From Microbulbifer aggregans (GTDB taxonomy: Bacteria; Pseudomonadota; Gammaproteobacteria; Pseudomonadales; Cellvibrionaceae), in NCBI RefSeq assembly GCF_001750105.1, contig NZ_CP014143.1, positions 124,001-188,000 on the forward strand: DNA of 64,000 nt, given 5' to 3'. Both the position numbers and the translations under genes were made by a program. The notes beneath the pieces were generated by a model. The model made no database searches. It was not told where the DNA came from and was given only the letters and a program-made list of their open reading frames with translations. Shown piece after piece: positions 1 to 8,410 of this stretch (the stretch's first letter is position 1; each line of letters begins with the position of its first letter).

Positions 1-223
1 CGTCGGAGGCTGCCTCAGCATCTCCGGCGCCCGCATCCGCGGCACCATTCTCACCGCCTGAAGTGCTCGCCGGTTCCTCGACCGGCAGATTCTCGGGCGG
101 AACCTCGGCAAAGGGGTCATCCTGCCCCAAAGCGGCAAACGGCAATACCAGCAGTACCGATAGCGTCAGCGAGGGCAAACTCTTTGTGCGTCCCAGCAAA
201 ACCCTGCTCCTGTGACAAATCAT
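1..223 (-). CDS. Partial exported protein of unknown function (N-terminus only)
   Basis: Only the first 74 codons lie in the window; the gene runs off the left edge. The reading frame is open from an ATG at 221-223. A TTG codon ten codons in has an AGGAG about 7 bases upstream and may be the true start, since the ATG has no visible ribosome binding site. The translation shows a basic start, a hydrophobic stretch (LTLSVLLVLPFAALG), a plausible cleavage site before QDDPF, and then a low-complexity Pro/Glu/Ala/Gly-rich segment. This suggests an exported protein with a disordered N-terminus. It lies 116 bases downstream of the hvfC-like gene on the same strand and could be the next operon member, but the fragment does not resemble a DoxX (HvfD) protein. 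Function unknown. Confidence 0.55.
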   Translation of the reverse strand, partial: MICHRSRVLLGRTKSLPSLTLSVLLVLPFAALGQDDPFAEVPPENLPVEEPASTSGGENGAADAGAGDAEAASD

Positions 224-339
224 GAAGGTGGAAAGATTTTACCGCCCGAGGGAAGCGGGAGCCACCCTTGGCAGCATAGCAGCCGGCCTGTTTTTTCGGT
301 CAAAAGCACCCATTTTTTCGATGCTGCCTGAGGTCAGGG

Positions 340-1107
340 TCAGCGCAAACCGGCGACGATACCGGCGCGAAGGAGCTTTTCCAGCAGGTCTTGGCCAAAC
401 TGCACCAGCACTTCCGGCTCCGGATGGTGCATTTCTTCGGCAAGTGCGAGCAGCAGGTCGCGCCCGGGCAACGCCTCGGCCTGGGCCAGCTGTAACAGCC
501 GGGCGGTAACGGCATTGGTCTCCATGAAGCCCACTTCCTCGCTGCGATCACGGTACACAAGCAGGAACGTGGGTGCCTCCGGCGGTTCCTCGGGCTGGAA
601 GGCGGGACCAATTTGATGCACCGGGAACCGATAACTCAGGCTCCACACCAGTGGTGAGACAACCGGGATCGAAGCGAGTACATCGCCCTCACGGCTGAGC
701 CCCCCGGGGATCTCGGCATCACTGACATCCAACGCGAGCTCCACCCACTCGTAATGGGCCAGCTCCAGAAGGAAAGGCGGATCGCAGGGGTGGGCCTCAC
801 GCTCATTCTGCAAATAATGAAGGAACTCTTCACTGATCTGCAGAAAGTAGGGGCTCCGTGACGCGTGAAGATGCACGAAGTCTCGCACCATGGCATGCCA
901 GTCGCTATCGCTGTAGAGCTTGCGCAAGACCGGAAAACCGCTGGCGATAAAAGATTCGATGTTGTTGTAGATAAGATCCCGGTAGATGGCGAGACGGCGA
1001 TCTTCAATTTCCGCCGGCGGCGCATGCTCTCTTGGGTGGCGCAGATGGGCGGCAAAATCGCGCTGGATTCGCTGGAAGTCGGTCTGGTTTTCAGTGGCCC
1101 CGTGCAT
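340..1107 (-). CDS. HvfC/BufC-like DUF2063 partner protein of an MNIO enzyme
   Basis: 255 aa. DUF2063 proteins act with DUF692 multinuclear iron oxidases (MNIO) as the precursor-recognition partner during modification of Cys-containing RiPPs. The N-terminal half has the typical helical layout: a short [14 protein letters not shown] segment, a [12 protein letters not shown] motif and SGFPVLRKL, then [18 protein letters not shown]. The start chosen is the ATG at 1105-1107, giving MHGATENQ. The longer frame to 1164 would add 19 residues and overlap the upstream gene far more. With this start the gene overlaps the 3' end of the DUF692 gene by 17 bases, which indicates translational coupling. Assignment to the family is firm from motif and context; the physiological substrate is inferred from the neighbouring precursor. 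Confidence 0.85.
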   Translation of the reverse strand: MHGATENQTDFQRIQRDFAAHLRHPREHAPPAEIEDRRLAIYRDLIYNNIESFIASGFPVLRKLYSDSDWHAMVRDFVHLHASRSPYFLQISEEFLHYLQNEREAHPCDPPFLLELAHYEWVELALDVSDAEIPGGLSREGDVLASIPVVSPLVWSLSYRFPVHQIGPAFQPEEPPEAPTFLLVYRDRSEEVGFMETNAVTARLLQLAQAEALPGRDLLLALAEEMHHPEPEVLVQFGQDLLEKLLRAGIVAGLR

Positions 1108-1948
1108 AAACCACCTCCGGCTGGACCGCGGCCTGGATGTCACGGATATGGGCCACCTCTTCAAACAGTTTTGGCAGCGGCGGAATATTGAAGTCGCGCT
1201 CCAGCAAAGTAGGCAGAGGGCCGTGAAGCCGGTAAGCCTCTTCCAGCAGTTGCCATACCGGGTCGATTACAGGTGCACCGTGCGTATCGACCTTGAGGTC
1301 CTCCGCTTCATCGTAGTGCCCTGCTACGTGAACATACGCAATACGCTCACCAGGCAGCCCCTGCAGAAACTCAAGTGCGTCGTACTGATGATTGATGCTG
1401 TTAACGTAGATGTTGTTGACGTCCAGGAGAAGATCGCAGTCCGCTTCCTGCAACACCGCATTAATGAAATCGAGTTCAGACATTTCGCGGCCCGGTGCCG
1501 CGTAATAGGAGACATTCTCCATGGCGATACGCTGGCCCAGGGTTTCCTGCACCCTGGAAATACGCTCTGCCACATACCGCACCGCATCCTCGGTAAAGGG
1601 AATTGGCAACAGGTCGTACAGGTGTCCGTGGTCAGAGCAGTAACTCAAGTGCTCGCTGTAGCAACGGATACCGTGCTCACGCATGAAGGCTTTTACGGCT
1701 CGCACCAGATCCATATCCAGCGGTGCAGGGGAACCAATGGACAGGGATAATCCATGTATCACAAACGGGAACCGCTCTGTGTGCTCGCGCAGCCAGCGGC
1801 CGAACCGCCCTCCCACGCCGATCCAGTTCTCCGGCGCCACCTCGAGAAAGTCGATATGTTCCGGCGAAACAACCTCACCCATCATGGATCGGCGAAGCCC
1901 GAGGCCCGCACCTTCGACGGGAAATACTCTGTGCTCGGCGATTTTCAT
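1091..1948 (-). CDS. HvfB/BufB-like DUF692 multinuclear iron oxidase (MNIO)
   Basis: 285 aa, a normal length for the family. MNIO enzymes adopt a TIM-barrel fold, bind two or three iron ions and oxidise Cys residues of precursor peptides, for example to thiooxazole or oxazolone-thioamide groups. Visible signature blocks, in order: [43 protein letters not shown] and ERDFNIP. These supply the His, Glu and Asp residues expected as metal ligands. No obvious Shine-Dalgarno is seen before the ATG at 1946-1948. It sits 104 bases downstream of the precursor gene and overlaps the DUF2063 partner gene. The A-B-C order and the EGKCG-type precursor match the HvfABC (oxazolin) and bufferin gene sets, so its likely substrate is the product at 2053-2361. 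Confidence 0.93.
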   Translation of the reverse strand: MKIAEHRVFPVEGAGLGLRRSMMGEVVSPEHIDFLEVAPENWIGVGGRFGRWLREHTERFPFVIHGLSLSIGSPAPLDMDLVRAVKAFMREHGIRCYSEHLSYCSDHGHLYDLLPIPFTEDAVRYVAERISRVQETLGQRIAMENVSYYAAPGREMSELDFINAVLQEADCDLLLDVNNIYVNSINHQYDALEFLQGLPGERIAYVHVAGHYDEAEDLKVDTHGAPVIDPVWQLLEEAYRLHGPLPTLLERDFNIPPLPKLFEEVAHIRDIQAAVQPEVVYARGH

Positions 1949-2052
1949 GACTGGTGCTCGACCCTATGACAACGGCAATATAGATCCGGGAAAATTCAAA
2001 GCAGGCAAAAGACCGGGAGCGATATGCCCCCGGTCACATCATGGCGACAGGA

Positions 2053-2361
2053 TTACCCGCCGCACTTACCTTCGCCACACTTGCCTTCTTTTTTCTTGCC
2101 TTCTTCGCCGCACTTACCTTCGCCGCACTTACCTTCTTTTTTCTTGCCTTCTTCGCCGCATTTACCTTCGCCGCACTTGCCTTCCTTCTTCTTGTCGTCG
2201 GAACCTTCCTCACTCAACATGGCAAGGTTGTAACCCGAAGACAGTTCTTCAGCAGCGAAAGGGTTGGCATCATTGACGATACCGGCAGATACGTTCACGG
2301 AGGCAGATGCCAGGAAAGCGGCGCCAACGGCAGCTGCAAGCGGTACATTCTTCTTGTTCAT
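2053..2361 (-). CDS. HvfA/BufA-like secreted Cys-repeat RiPP precursor
   Basis: 102 aa. It begins with a Sec signal peptide (MNKKNVPLAAAVGAAFLASA, cleavage near SVNVSAG), a short conserved linker containing SGYNLAML, then an acidic/lysine stretch and three near-identical 16-residue units of the form EGKCGEGKCGEEGKKK, the last truncated to GG at the C-terminus. Six Cys fall at residues 63, 68, 79, 84, 95 and 100, spaced 5 and 11. Proteins of this HvfA/bufferin class are modified at EGKCG cysteines by the DUF692 enzyme and bind copper, probably protecting the periplasm from copper stress. A good Shine-Dalgarno (AAGGAGAATTGTT) precedes the ATG. Modification and metal binding here are inferred from the family. 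Confidence 0.93.
   Translation of the reverse strand: MNKKNVPLAAAVGAAFLASASVNVSAGIVNDANPFAAEELSSGYNLAMLSEEGSDDKKKEGKCGEGKCGEEGKKKEGKCGEGKCGEEGKKKEGKCGEGKCGG
2056..2184 (-). repeat. In-frame 48-bp tandem repeat encoding the Cys units of the precursor
   Basis: Two full and one partial copy of a 48-base unit (16 codons, EGKCGEGKCGEEGKKK) lie head to tail at the 3' end of the precursor gene. Nucleotide identity between copies is very high, so copy number could change by slippage, altering the number of metal-binding cysteines in steps of two. Confidence 0.85.
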
Positions 2362-2736
2362 AACAATTCTCCTTTTAGATACCCTAAAGTCTTACTGACA
2401 CCGTGGCGGAGCTTTCAACCGCCTTCACGGCAGTATAATGCGCCCGGTCCATAAGCGGTTACGCACTGAGACCCGCAACGTATCAGTAAAGTTGCCTCAA
2501 AAAAGGCATTTCGTTAAGCGGTTCTCAGCCGAATAGTCGTTATTGAGCGGTGGTTGTTACAGTGGTCGTGCTTTTTATTCAATTCCGACCGAGAGGTGAT
2601 CACATTTTATACACCCGCGCATAGCTAGCAGAGCCCAGTCTGATCCGACCGGCGGCGGTAACTGGGGGCAAAAAGGTGACTGGCGCCGGGAAACAGCAGA
2701 CGCCCAACACCTCCAGCGGGCGTCCTACCAGGTGGC
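2362..2736. other. Intergenic region upstream of the RiPP operon
   Basis: 375 bases without a gene, between hrpA (ending at 2737) and the hvfA-like gene, both on the minus strand. It should hold the hrpA terminator and the RiPP operon promoter. Visible elements: a hairpin at 2401-2430 (on the minus strand, CCGT and GGCGG arms around a 9-base loop) about 40-70 bases before the start codon; an ECF-like TGTAAC-N16-CGAC pair at 2536-2561; a TATACT at 2432-2437 with a poor -35; and a 7-bp inverted repeat at 2699-2724 (GACGCCC/GGGCGTC) just past the hrpA stop that might be a weak terminator. None is certain. Confidence 0.4.
2536..2561 (-). promoter_or_regulatory. Candidate ECF-type promoter for the HvfABC-like operon
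   Basis: On the minus strand TGTAAC (2561-2556) is followed by a 16-base spacer and CGAC (2539-2536). AAC-type -35 and CG-rich -10 elements are characteristic of ECF sigma factors, which are known to control bufferin-type operons in some bacteria. The implied 5' UTR is long, about 170 bases. The motif is short and may be chance. Confidence 0.25.
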
Positions 2737-5700
2737 TTACGAGGAGAAACGCAGGCCAGCCTGCTCGATTTCCTGCCATTGTTTCCGCAGTCGTTTCACC
2801 GATACCGGCATCAGGGTCTTTAAAGACTGGGCAAATAGTGAGATACGGAATTCCTCCAGTAGCCAGCGGTACTGAACCAGAGCCGGCTCAGCCATCAGCG
2901 CGCGGAAGGAGTGCTGAGCGAGCAGATCCGTGAAGGATTGCGCGGCCTCGTGGTATTCGGCCTGCAGGCGCCGGTCACGGTTTGGATCCAGCGCCGCTTT
3001 TTCCAGTCGCATGGAGACCCCCTTGAGGTAGCGACCGTACTGGCGCAGCCACTCCCGCGGCGTATCGAACAGGAAACCGCGATAGAAGAGTCCGGCCAGC
3101 TGCTGCTGAATATCACCGACGGCCATGGCCACGGCGAGATTTTTCTGTTGCTTGATCGCCTTGCGCAGCGGCACCAGGTCGCCGAGCGACTTGACCAACA
3201 GTGCGGCAATTTCCTGGGCAACCTCTACCAACTCCCCCTCGCGCTGCAGTGCAGCGTTGAAGTCCGCCTGAGAGCGCGGCCACTGTTCGTCGGGCCAGAA
3301 CAACTCTCTCGCTGCCGCCAACATGATATCGTCAGCGACTTCCTCGCGACGGCCCAGATCCGCGGCAGAGAGCCCCAGCTCCTTGCCGCGCAGCAGCTCT
3401 TTGCGCAGGTATTTCACTTTGTCCGGCAGGTGCAACAGGGCCAGGCGACAGATACCGGTGCGGCTGATACGCCGCGCTTCGGCGGGGTTGTCCAGCAGCC
3501 GCAGGGCCACGCTGTCCCCCTTGTCTTCAAGGGCGGGATAAGCCCGCATCTTGAGGCCGCCCTGATCCATCGTATGGGTCTCCGGCAGATCGCCGAAATC
3601 CCACTCGATTATCCCCTCCCGTTCGAAGTCGTCTCCGGCCGTGGCGATTTCCCGTTGCACCCGATCCCGATAGCGCTCCTGCAACAGCGACAGGTCACGC
3701 CCCTGGTCGAGCAGCTTTCCGGCCTCATCTGACACCTGGATATTAAAGCGGTAGAAGTCTTCCAGACTGGCTTCAGCGCGCGCCCAGGCCTCCTCAGGAA
3801 GTTCCTGTGCCGTCTGGCGCTTCAACTCCAGTGCCAGCACTTGCCACAGGGGTGTGTTGTCCGGCTTCATTCTCGGCAATGCCCTGTCCACCGCCGCCGG
3901 CACTGGTACAAAGTATTTACGCCACTGCTTGGGCAGTCCTTTCACCAGCGCAATGCACTTATCGCGCAGAAGCCCCGGCACCAGCCATGACAGCCGCGCC
4001 TCAGGCACCTGATGAAGCGCTGCCACAGGCACGCGGATACTCACCCCGTCTTCGGCACTGCCCGGCTCGAAGTGATAACTGAGCGGAAATTCGATACCAC
4101 CAGTCTGAAGACTGTCGGGGAACTGTGCCTCGCCGATATGATCTGCGCTCTGCTGCATCAGCAGGTCACGGGGGATCATCAACAATTCGGGATCGCGGGA
4201 TTCGGCCTGCTTGCGCCAGTGCTCGAATCCGGCAAGATTGACAATCTCCTCCGGCAGCCGCTCATCGAAGAAGCGGAAAATCACCTCGTCGTCGACGACG
4301 ATATCCCGCCGCCGGGACTTGGCTTCCAGGTCTTCCAGCTCTTCGAGCAGTGCCCGGTAGTGTTTGAAGAACCGTCCCTTGCCACGATAACGCTGCTCGA
4401 CAAGTGCCTGGCGAATAAAAACCTCGCGCGCCACTTGCGGATTCAGTTTGCCGTAGTGAATACGTTTCTTTTCAACCAGCACCAGGCCGTACAGGGTTAC
4501 CTTCTCGAACGCCATCACGCGCCCACCACGGGCATCGTAATGAGGTTCGGAGTAACTGCGCTTGACCAGGTGCTCTGACACCGCCAGCGCCCAGTCCGGC
4601 TCGATCCGGGCGACGGTGTGCGCAAACAGGCGGCTGGTCTCCAGCAACTGTGCGGCCACTACCCAGCGGGGTGGTTTTTTGAACTGGCCACTGCCGGGAA
4701 AGATGTGGAAGCGACGGTTGCGGCAGCCGAGGAATTCCTTGTTCTCGTCACGCACACCGATATTGCCGAGGAGCCCCGGCAGGATTGCCCGGTGAATCGC
4801 TTCATAGGAAGCCGGCTCGCGGTTTTCCTTCAGCTTCAGTTCGCGAGTGGCCACCCGCAGCTGATGGTGTATGTCCCGCCATTCGCGCATGCGTAGCCAG
4901 GACAGGTAGTTTTTCTGGCACCACTTGCGCAACTGATTCTGACTCAGTTCCTGACGCTGCTCTTCAAACGCATCCCAGAGCTGCACGAAGGACACGAAGT
5001 CGGACTGCTCATGCTGCCACTGGCGGTGCTTCTCATCCGCAGCCTGGCGCTTCTCGGCAGGCCGCTCGCGCGGGTCCTGCACGGCCAGGGCGCTGACGAT
5101 GATCAACACCTCTCTCAGGCTGTCGTTGTCCCCCGCCGCCATCAACATTCGGCCAAGGCGTGGATCCAGCGGCAAACGGGACAGTGCCCGGCCAAATTGG
5201 GTCACCTTGCCCCCGGCATCCACTGCCTGCAGCTCCTGCAGCAGCTTGTAACCATCGTTGATCAGCCGCTCATCGGGAGGATCCACAAAGGGAAAATCGC
5301 GGATATCGCCAATGCGCAATTGCAGCATCTGCAGGATCACCGCCGCCAGGTTAGTGCGCAATATTTCCGCATCGGTAAATTCGGGCCGCTGCTCGAAATC
5401 GCGCTCCTCGTAGAGGCGCACACAGACACCCGCACTGACCCGTCCACAGCGGCCTGCGCGCTGGTTGGCGCTGGCCTGGGAAATCGCCTCGACCGGCAGG
5501 CGCTGGATCTTGCTGCGGTAGCTGTAGCGACTCACCCGCGCGGTGCCGGGATCGATCACATAGCGGATCCCGGGCACGGTGATGGACGTTTCCGCAACGT
5601 TGGTGGCCAGCACGATGCGTCGGCCCTTGTGACCGTGAAAAACCTTGTTTTGTTCGGCGAGACTGAGCCGTGCATAGAGTGGTAGCACTTCCAGTTGTGG

Positions 5701-6678
5701 GATCCGGGCATCTCGCAGCGCCTTGGCACATTCGCGGATTTCCCGTTCCCCGCTCATGAACACCAGAATGTCACCGCCCCGCCGGCCGCTGCTCTTTTCC
5801 TCGTGCAGCAGCTCCTCCACCGCCCCGATCACCTGCTCGCTCAGGTCAGCGTCGCTGTCCGCCGGCGGGCGATAGTGGATTTCCACCGGATAGGTGCGAC
5901 CCGAGACTTCAATGATCGGCGCGTTGTCGAAATGCCGGGAAAATTTTTCCAGGTCGATGGTGGCCGAGGTAATGATCAGCTTGAGGTCGGGGCGCTTCGG
6001 CAGGATGGTTTTGAGATAGCCGAGCAGGAAGTCGATGTTGAGGCTGCGTTCGTGGGCCTCATCAATGATCAGGGTATCGTACTTGTTCAGCAGCGGGTCC
6101 CGCTGGATCTCTGCCAGCAGAATACCATCGGTCATCAGTTTGACGTGAGTGTGCTCGTCACTGTGATCGGTGAAGCGCACCTGGTAGCCAACGGAGTGCC
6201 CCAGGGGCTGATTGAGCTCCTCGGCAATGCGGTTGGCGACCGTGCGCGCGGCAATTCGCCGCGGCTGGGTGTGCCCAATCTGGCCATAGACACCGCGGCC
6301 GAGCTCCAGGCAGATCTTGGGCAATTGGGTGGTCTTACCGGAGCCGGTTTCACCCGCGACAACGACAACCTGGTTGTCGGCAATCAGCGCCGCGATCTCC
6401 TCGCGGCGCGCCACCACCGGCAGCGCCTCCGGCCAGGTAATCGTCGGCAGTTTCTCCCGGCGTGCAGTGGCCAGCGCCTCGGAGGACTGCAGCTCGTGCT
6501 GGAGCTGCTCAAGCATCCGGTCTGCTGGCTTGCCGGCTTTCACTCGCCGGCGTGCATTGGCCAGGGTCTTGCGCAGGCGATACCGATCACGCCCCATACA
6601 ACGTTCGAGGCGCTGTTCGAGCTCGTCGCTGACGCTATCCAGTGTCCTGCCGGCTTGATTGACTTCGCTGTGACTCAT
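2737..6678 (-). CDS. hrpA: ATP-dependent RNA helicase HrpA (DEAH box)
   Basis: 1313 aa, the usual length for bacterial HrpA. It is an SF2 helicase acting on structured RNA and stalled ribosomes in the cytoplasm. Motifs in order: Walker A GETGSGKTTQLP (residues 109-120), TQPRRIAA (Ia), DEAH in the LIIDEAHERS block, SATID (III), and NQRAGRCGR (VI) near residue 425, followed by HA2/OB regions and the long HrpA-specific C-terminal DUF3418 part. The start MSHSEVN at 6678 follows a -10/-35 pair at 6706-6734. It stands alone, divergent from the peptide transporter at 6857. Nothing is truncated and all helicase motifs are intact. Confidence 0.97.
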   Translation of the reverse strand: MSHSEVNQAGRTLDSVSDELEQRLERCMGRDRYRLRKTLANARRRVKAGKPADRMLEQLQHELQSSEALATARREKLPTITWPEALPVVARREEIAALIADNQVVVVAGETGSGKTTQLPKICLELGRGVYGQIGHTQPRRIAARTVANRIAEELNQPLGHSVGYQVRFTDHSDEHTHVKLMTDGILLAEIQRDPLLNKYDTLIIDEAHERSLNIDFLLGYLKTILPKRPDLKLIITSATIDLEKFSRHFDNAPIIEVSGRTYPVEIHYRPPADSDADLSEQVIGAVEELLHEEKSSGRRGGDILVFMSGEREIRECAKALRDARIPQLEVLPLYARLSLAEQNKVFHGHKGRRIVLATNVAETSITVPGIRYVIDPGTARVSRYSYRSKIQRLPVEAISQASANQRAGRCGRVSAGVCVRLYEERDFEQRPEFTDAEILRTNLAAVILQMLQLRIGDIRDFPFVDPPDERLINDGYKLLQELQAVDAGGKVTQFGRALSRLPLDPRLGRMLMAAGDNDSLREVLIIVSALAVQDPRERPAEKRQAADEKHRQWQHEQSDFVSFVQLWDAFEEQRQELSQNQLRKWCQKNYLSWLRMREWRDIHHQLRVATRELKLKENREPASYEAIHRAILPGLLGNIGVRDENKEFLGCRNRRFHIFPGSGQFKKPPRWVVAAQLLETSRLFAHTVARIEPDWALAVSEHLVKRSYSEPHYDARGGRVMAFEKVTLYGLVLVEKKRIHYGKLNPQVAREVFIRQALVEQRYRGKGRFFKHYRALLEELEDLEAKSRRRDIVVDDEVIFRFFDERLPEEIVNLAGFEHWRKQAESRDPELLMIPRDLLMQQSADHIGEAQFPDSLQTGGIEFPLSYHFEPGSAEDGVSIRVPVAALHQVPEARLSWLVPGLLRDKCIALVKGLPKQWRKYFVPVPAAVDRALPRMKPDNTPLWQVLALELKRQTAQELPEEAWARAEASLEDFYRFNIQVSDEAGKLLDQGRDLSLLQERYRDRVQREIATAGDDFEREGIIEWDFGDLPETHTMDQGGLKMRAYPALEDKGDSVALRLLDNPAEARRISRTGICRLALLHLPDKVKYLRKELLRGKELGLSAADLGRREEVADDIMLAAARELFWPDEQWPRSQADFNAALQREGELVEVAQEIAALLVKSLGDLVPLRKAIKQQKNLAVAMAVGDIQQQLAGLFYRGFLFDTPREWLRQYGRYLKGVSMRLEKAALDPNRDRRLQAEYHEAAQSFTDLLAQHSFRALMAEPALVQYRWLLEEFRISLFAQSLKTLMPVSVKRLRKQWQEIEQAGLRFSS

Positions 6679-6705
6679 AATCCGGAAATTGACCGCAAAC
6701 GGGCG

Positions 6706-6734
6706 ATTATACCCCCTGGGCCACTGGCGGCTAA
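6706..6734 (-). promoter_or_regulatory. Sigma70-like promoter of hrpA
   Basis: On the minus strand a TATAAT (6711-6706) is preceded at 17 bases by TTAGCC (6734-6729). The predicted transcription start lies about 20-25 bases before the hrpA ATG. A perfect -10 with optimal spacing supports it; the -35 is only partly consensus. Confidence 0.5.
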
Positions 6735-6856
6735 ATGCTCACGGAGATTTGCCGGGGCCGGTTTGGCGCTGTTCTATACTCAAGGCAATCGCATCCCCCG
6801 CCTGCCAGCGAGGGGAAACTATTTTCCCAATCCCATTGCCTGTCAGAGGTACCGAC

Positions 6857-8338
6857 ATGCAAGACCTCAAGCCAAGACCCCCTGCAGATGCCGGCGAGTT
6901 GATGGGGCATCCCAAGGGACTCTTCCTGCTGTTTGGCACCGAGATGTGGGAGCGCCTCAGCTACTACGGCATGCGAGGGATCTTCGTCTTTTATCTCACC
7001 TCGGCCGCTGCAGCGGTGGCTTTTGGCTGGGAGCAGTTATCGGACGTGGAGCGGCAGTCCAAGGCGCTCAGCTATCTGGGCTGGTACGCCATGCTGGTGT
7101 ACCTCACCCCCATCATCGGGGGCTGGGTCGCCGACAACAAATGGGGCCAGCGCCGCTGCATCATGTTCGGCGGCACCCTGATGATGCTGGGCCAGTTTGC
7201 CCTCGGCTTCCCTCACAGCTGGCTTCCGGATGGCACCGAGATCTATATGCTGTGGCTGGGATTAGCCCTGCTAATTTTCGGTAACGGGTTCTTCAAACCG
7301 AATATCTCCACCATGGTAGGCGACCTCTACGACGAGGGAGACAAGCGCCGGGACACCGCGTTTACCATCTTCTACATGGGCATTAACCTGGGCTCGATCC
7401 TCGGCTACCTGGTCATCGGCTGGATCGGCGAAAAGGTGGACTACCAGCTGGCCTTCTTCGTCGCCGGCCTGGGCATGGCACTGGGGCTGCTGTTACAGCT
7501 CACACAGGCCAACCGCTACCTCGGTGTCGTCGGCACCCAGCCATCGGCCCAACTCGGGCTCAAGCAGGATGTGGCCGACAAACACAAACCGTTGACCACG
7601 GAGGAACGGGATCGTATCAAGGTCATCCTGATTCTCGGTCTGTTCACGGTGATATTCTGGGCTGGCTTCGAACAGGCCGCGGGTTCCATGAACCTGTTTG
7701 CCAAATACAACACTGACCTGAACATCGGGGGTTTTGAGATCCCCGCGAGCTGGCTGCAGATGGTAAACCCACTCTTCATCATCATTCTGGCCCCGGTGAT
7801 GGCCAGTATCTGGGTGGGACTCGGTGACCGGGAGCCGAACTCACCCGGGAAGTTCAGCATGGGCCTGATCTTCCTTGGCCTGGGCTTCGTTTCCATGGTG
7901 GGTGCGGCCCTGCAGATTGGTGACTCCGAGACCGCCAAGGCCAGTCTCTGGTGGCTGGTGCTGGCCTATATCTTCCACACCATCGGCGAGTTGTGCCTGT
8001 CTCCCATCGGTCTCTCCATGGTGACCAAGCTCTCTCCGCTGCGCTACCTGTCGCTGATGATGGGCCTGTGGTTTGCCTTTATCGGTATCGCCAACAAAGG
8101 CGCGGCTGAAATCGGTAAGCTGGTGGGCGAATCCGGCCCCCTGGCCACCTTTGGCGGTGTGGCCATCGCGGCGATTGGAGCGGGCATCATCCTGTTCTTT
8201 ATCCGCGAGAAACTGGTGGACTGGATGCACGGCGCCGAGGAGTGGCACACCGAGGTGGGCCCCACCACCAAGGAAGAAATCGGCATTACCGCCGACCACG
8301 AGGGCACTCCGCAGAAACACTTCAGCGGCAATAACTGA
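6857..8338 (+). CDS. POT/PTR family proton-dependent oligopeptide transporter
   Basis: 493 aa, about 12-14 membrane segments, inner membrane. POT (PTR2) proteins import di- and tripeptides with protons. Family signatures are visible: GTEMWERLSYYGMRG with the E-x-x-E-R proton-coupling element near the N-terminus, GGWVADNKWGQRR, the PTR2 block FKPNIS...FTIFYMGINLG, and GELCLSPIGLSM late in the protein. The ATG at 6857 was chosen because AGAGGT precedes it and the protein then starts like other family members; the open frame extends upstream to 6689 without a start site signal. It ends at a strong bidirectional terminator (8356-8388). The window encodes a second family member at 45043. Substrate range is inferred from the family. 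Confidence 0.93.
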   Translation: MQDLKPRPPADAGELMGHPKGLFLLFGTEMWERLSYYGMRGIFVFYLTSAAAAVAFGWEQLSDVERQSKALSYLGWYAMLVYLTPIIGGWVADNKWGQRRCIMFGGTLMMLGQFALGFPHSWLPDGTEIYMLWLGLALLIFGNGFFKPNISTMVGDLYDEGDKRRDTAFTIFYMGINLGSILGYLVIGWIGEKVDYQLAFFVAGLGMALGLLLQLTQANRYLGVVGTQPSAQLGLKQDVADKHKPLTTEERDRIKVILILGLFTVIFWAGFEQAAGSMNLFAKYNTDLNIGGFEIPASWLQMVNPLFIIILAPVMASIWVGLGDREPNSPGKFSMGLIFLGLGFVSMVGAALQIGDSETAKASLWWLVLAYIFHTIGELCLSPIGLSMVTKLSPLRYLSLMMGLWFAFIGIANKGAAEIGKLVGESGPLATFGGVAIAAIGAGIILFFIREKLVDWMHGAEEWHTEVGPTTKEEIGITADHEGTPQKHFSGNN

Positions 8339-8355
8339 CTGCCGTGAAACAAAAA

Positions 8356-8388
8356 GGGCCGGCTGTTCCAACACAGCCGGCCCTTTTT
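8356..8388. terminator. Bidirectional rho-independent terminator
   Basis: Perfect 11-bp stem GGGCCGGCTGT/ACAGCCGGCCC with a 6-base loop, flanked by A5 on one side and T5 on the other. It lies between the convergent POT transporter gene and the VWA protein gene and can stop transcription from both directions. Confidence 0.95.
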
Positions 8389-8410
8389 CTATTAGCACCT
8401 ACAAGAAATC

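Noticed and set aside
2041..2454. Plus-strand frame encoding a very hydrophobic repetitive protein opposite the RiPP precursor
   Set aside because: The hydrophobic repeats are the reverse reading of the Lys/Glu/Gly/Cys repeats; the minus strand has a signal peptide, ribosome binding site and operon context.
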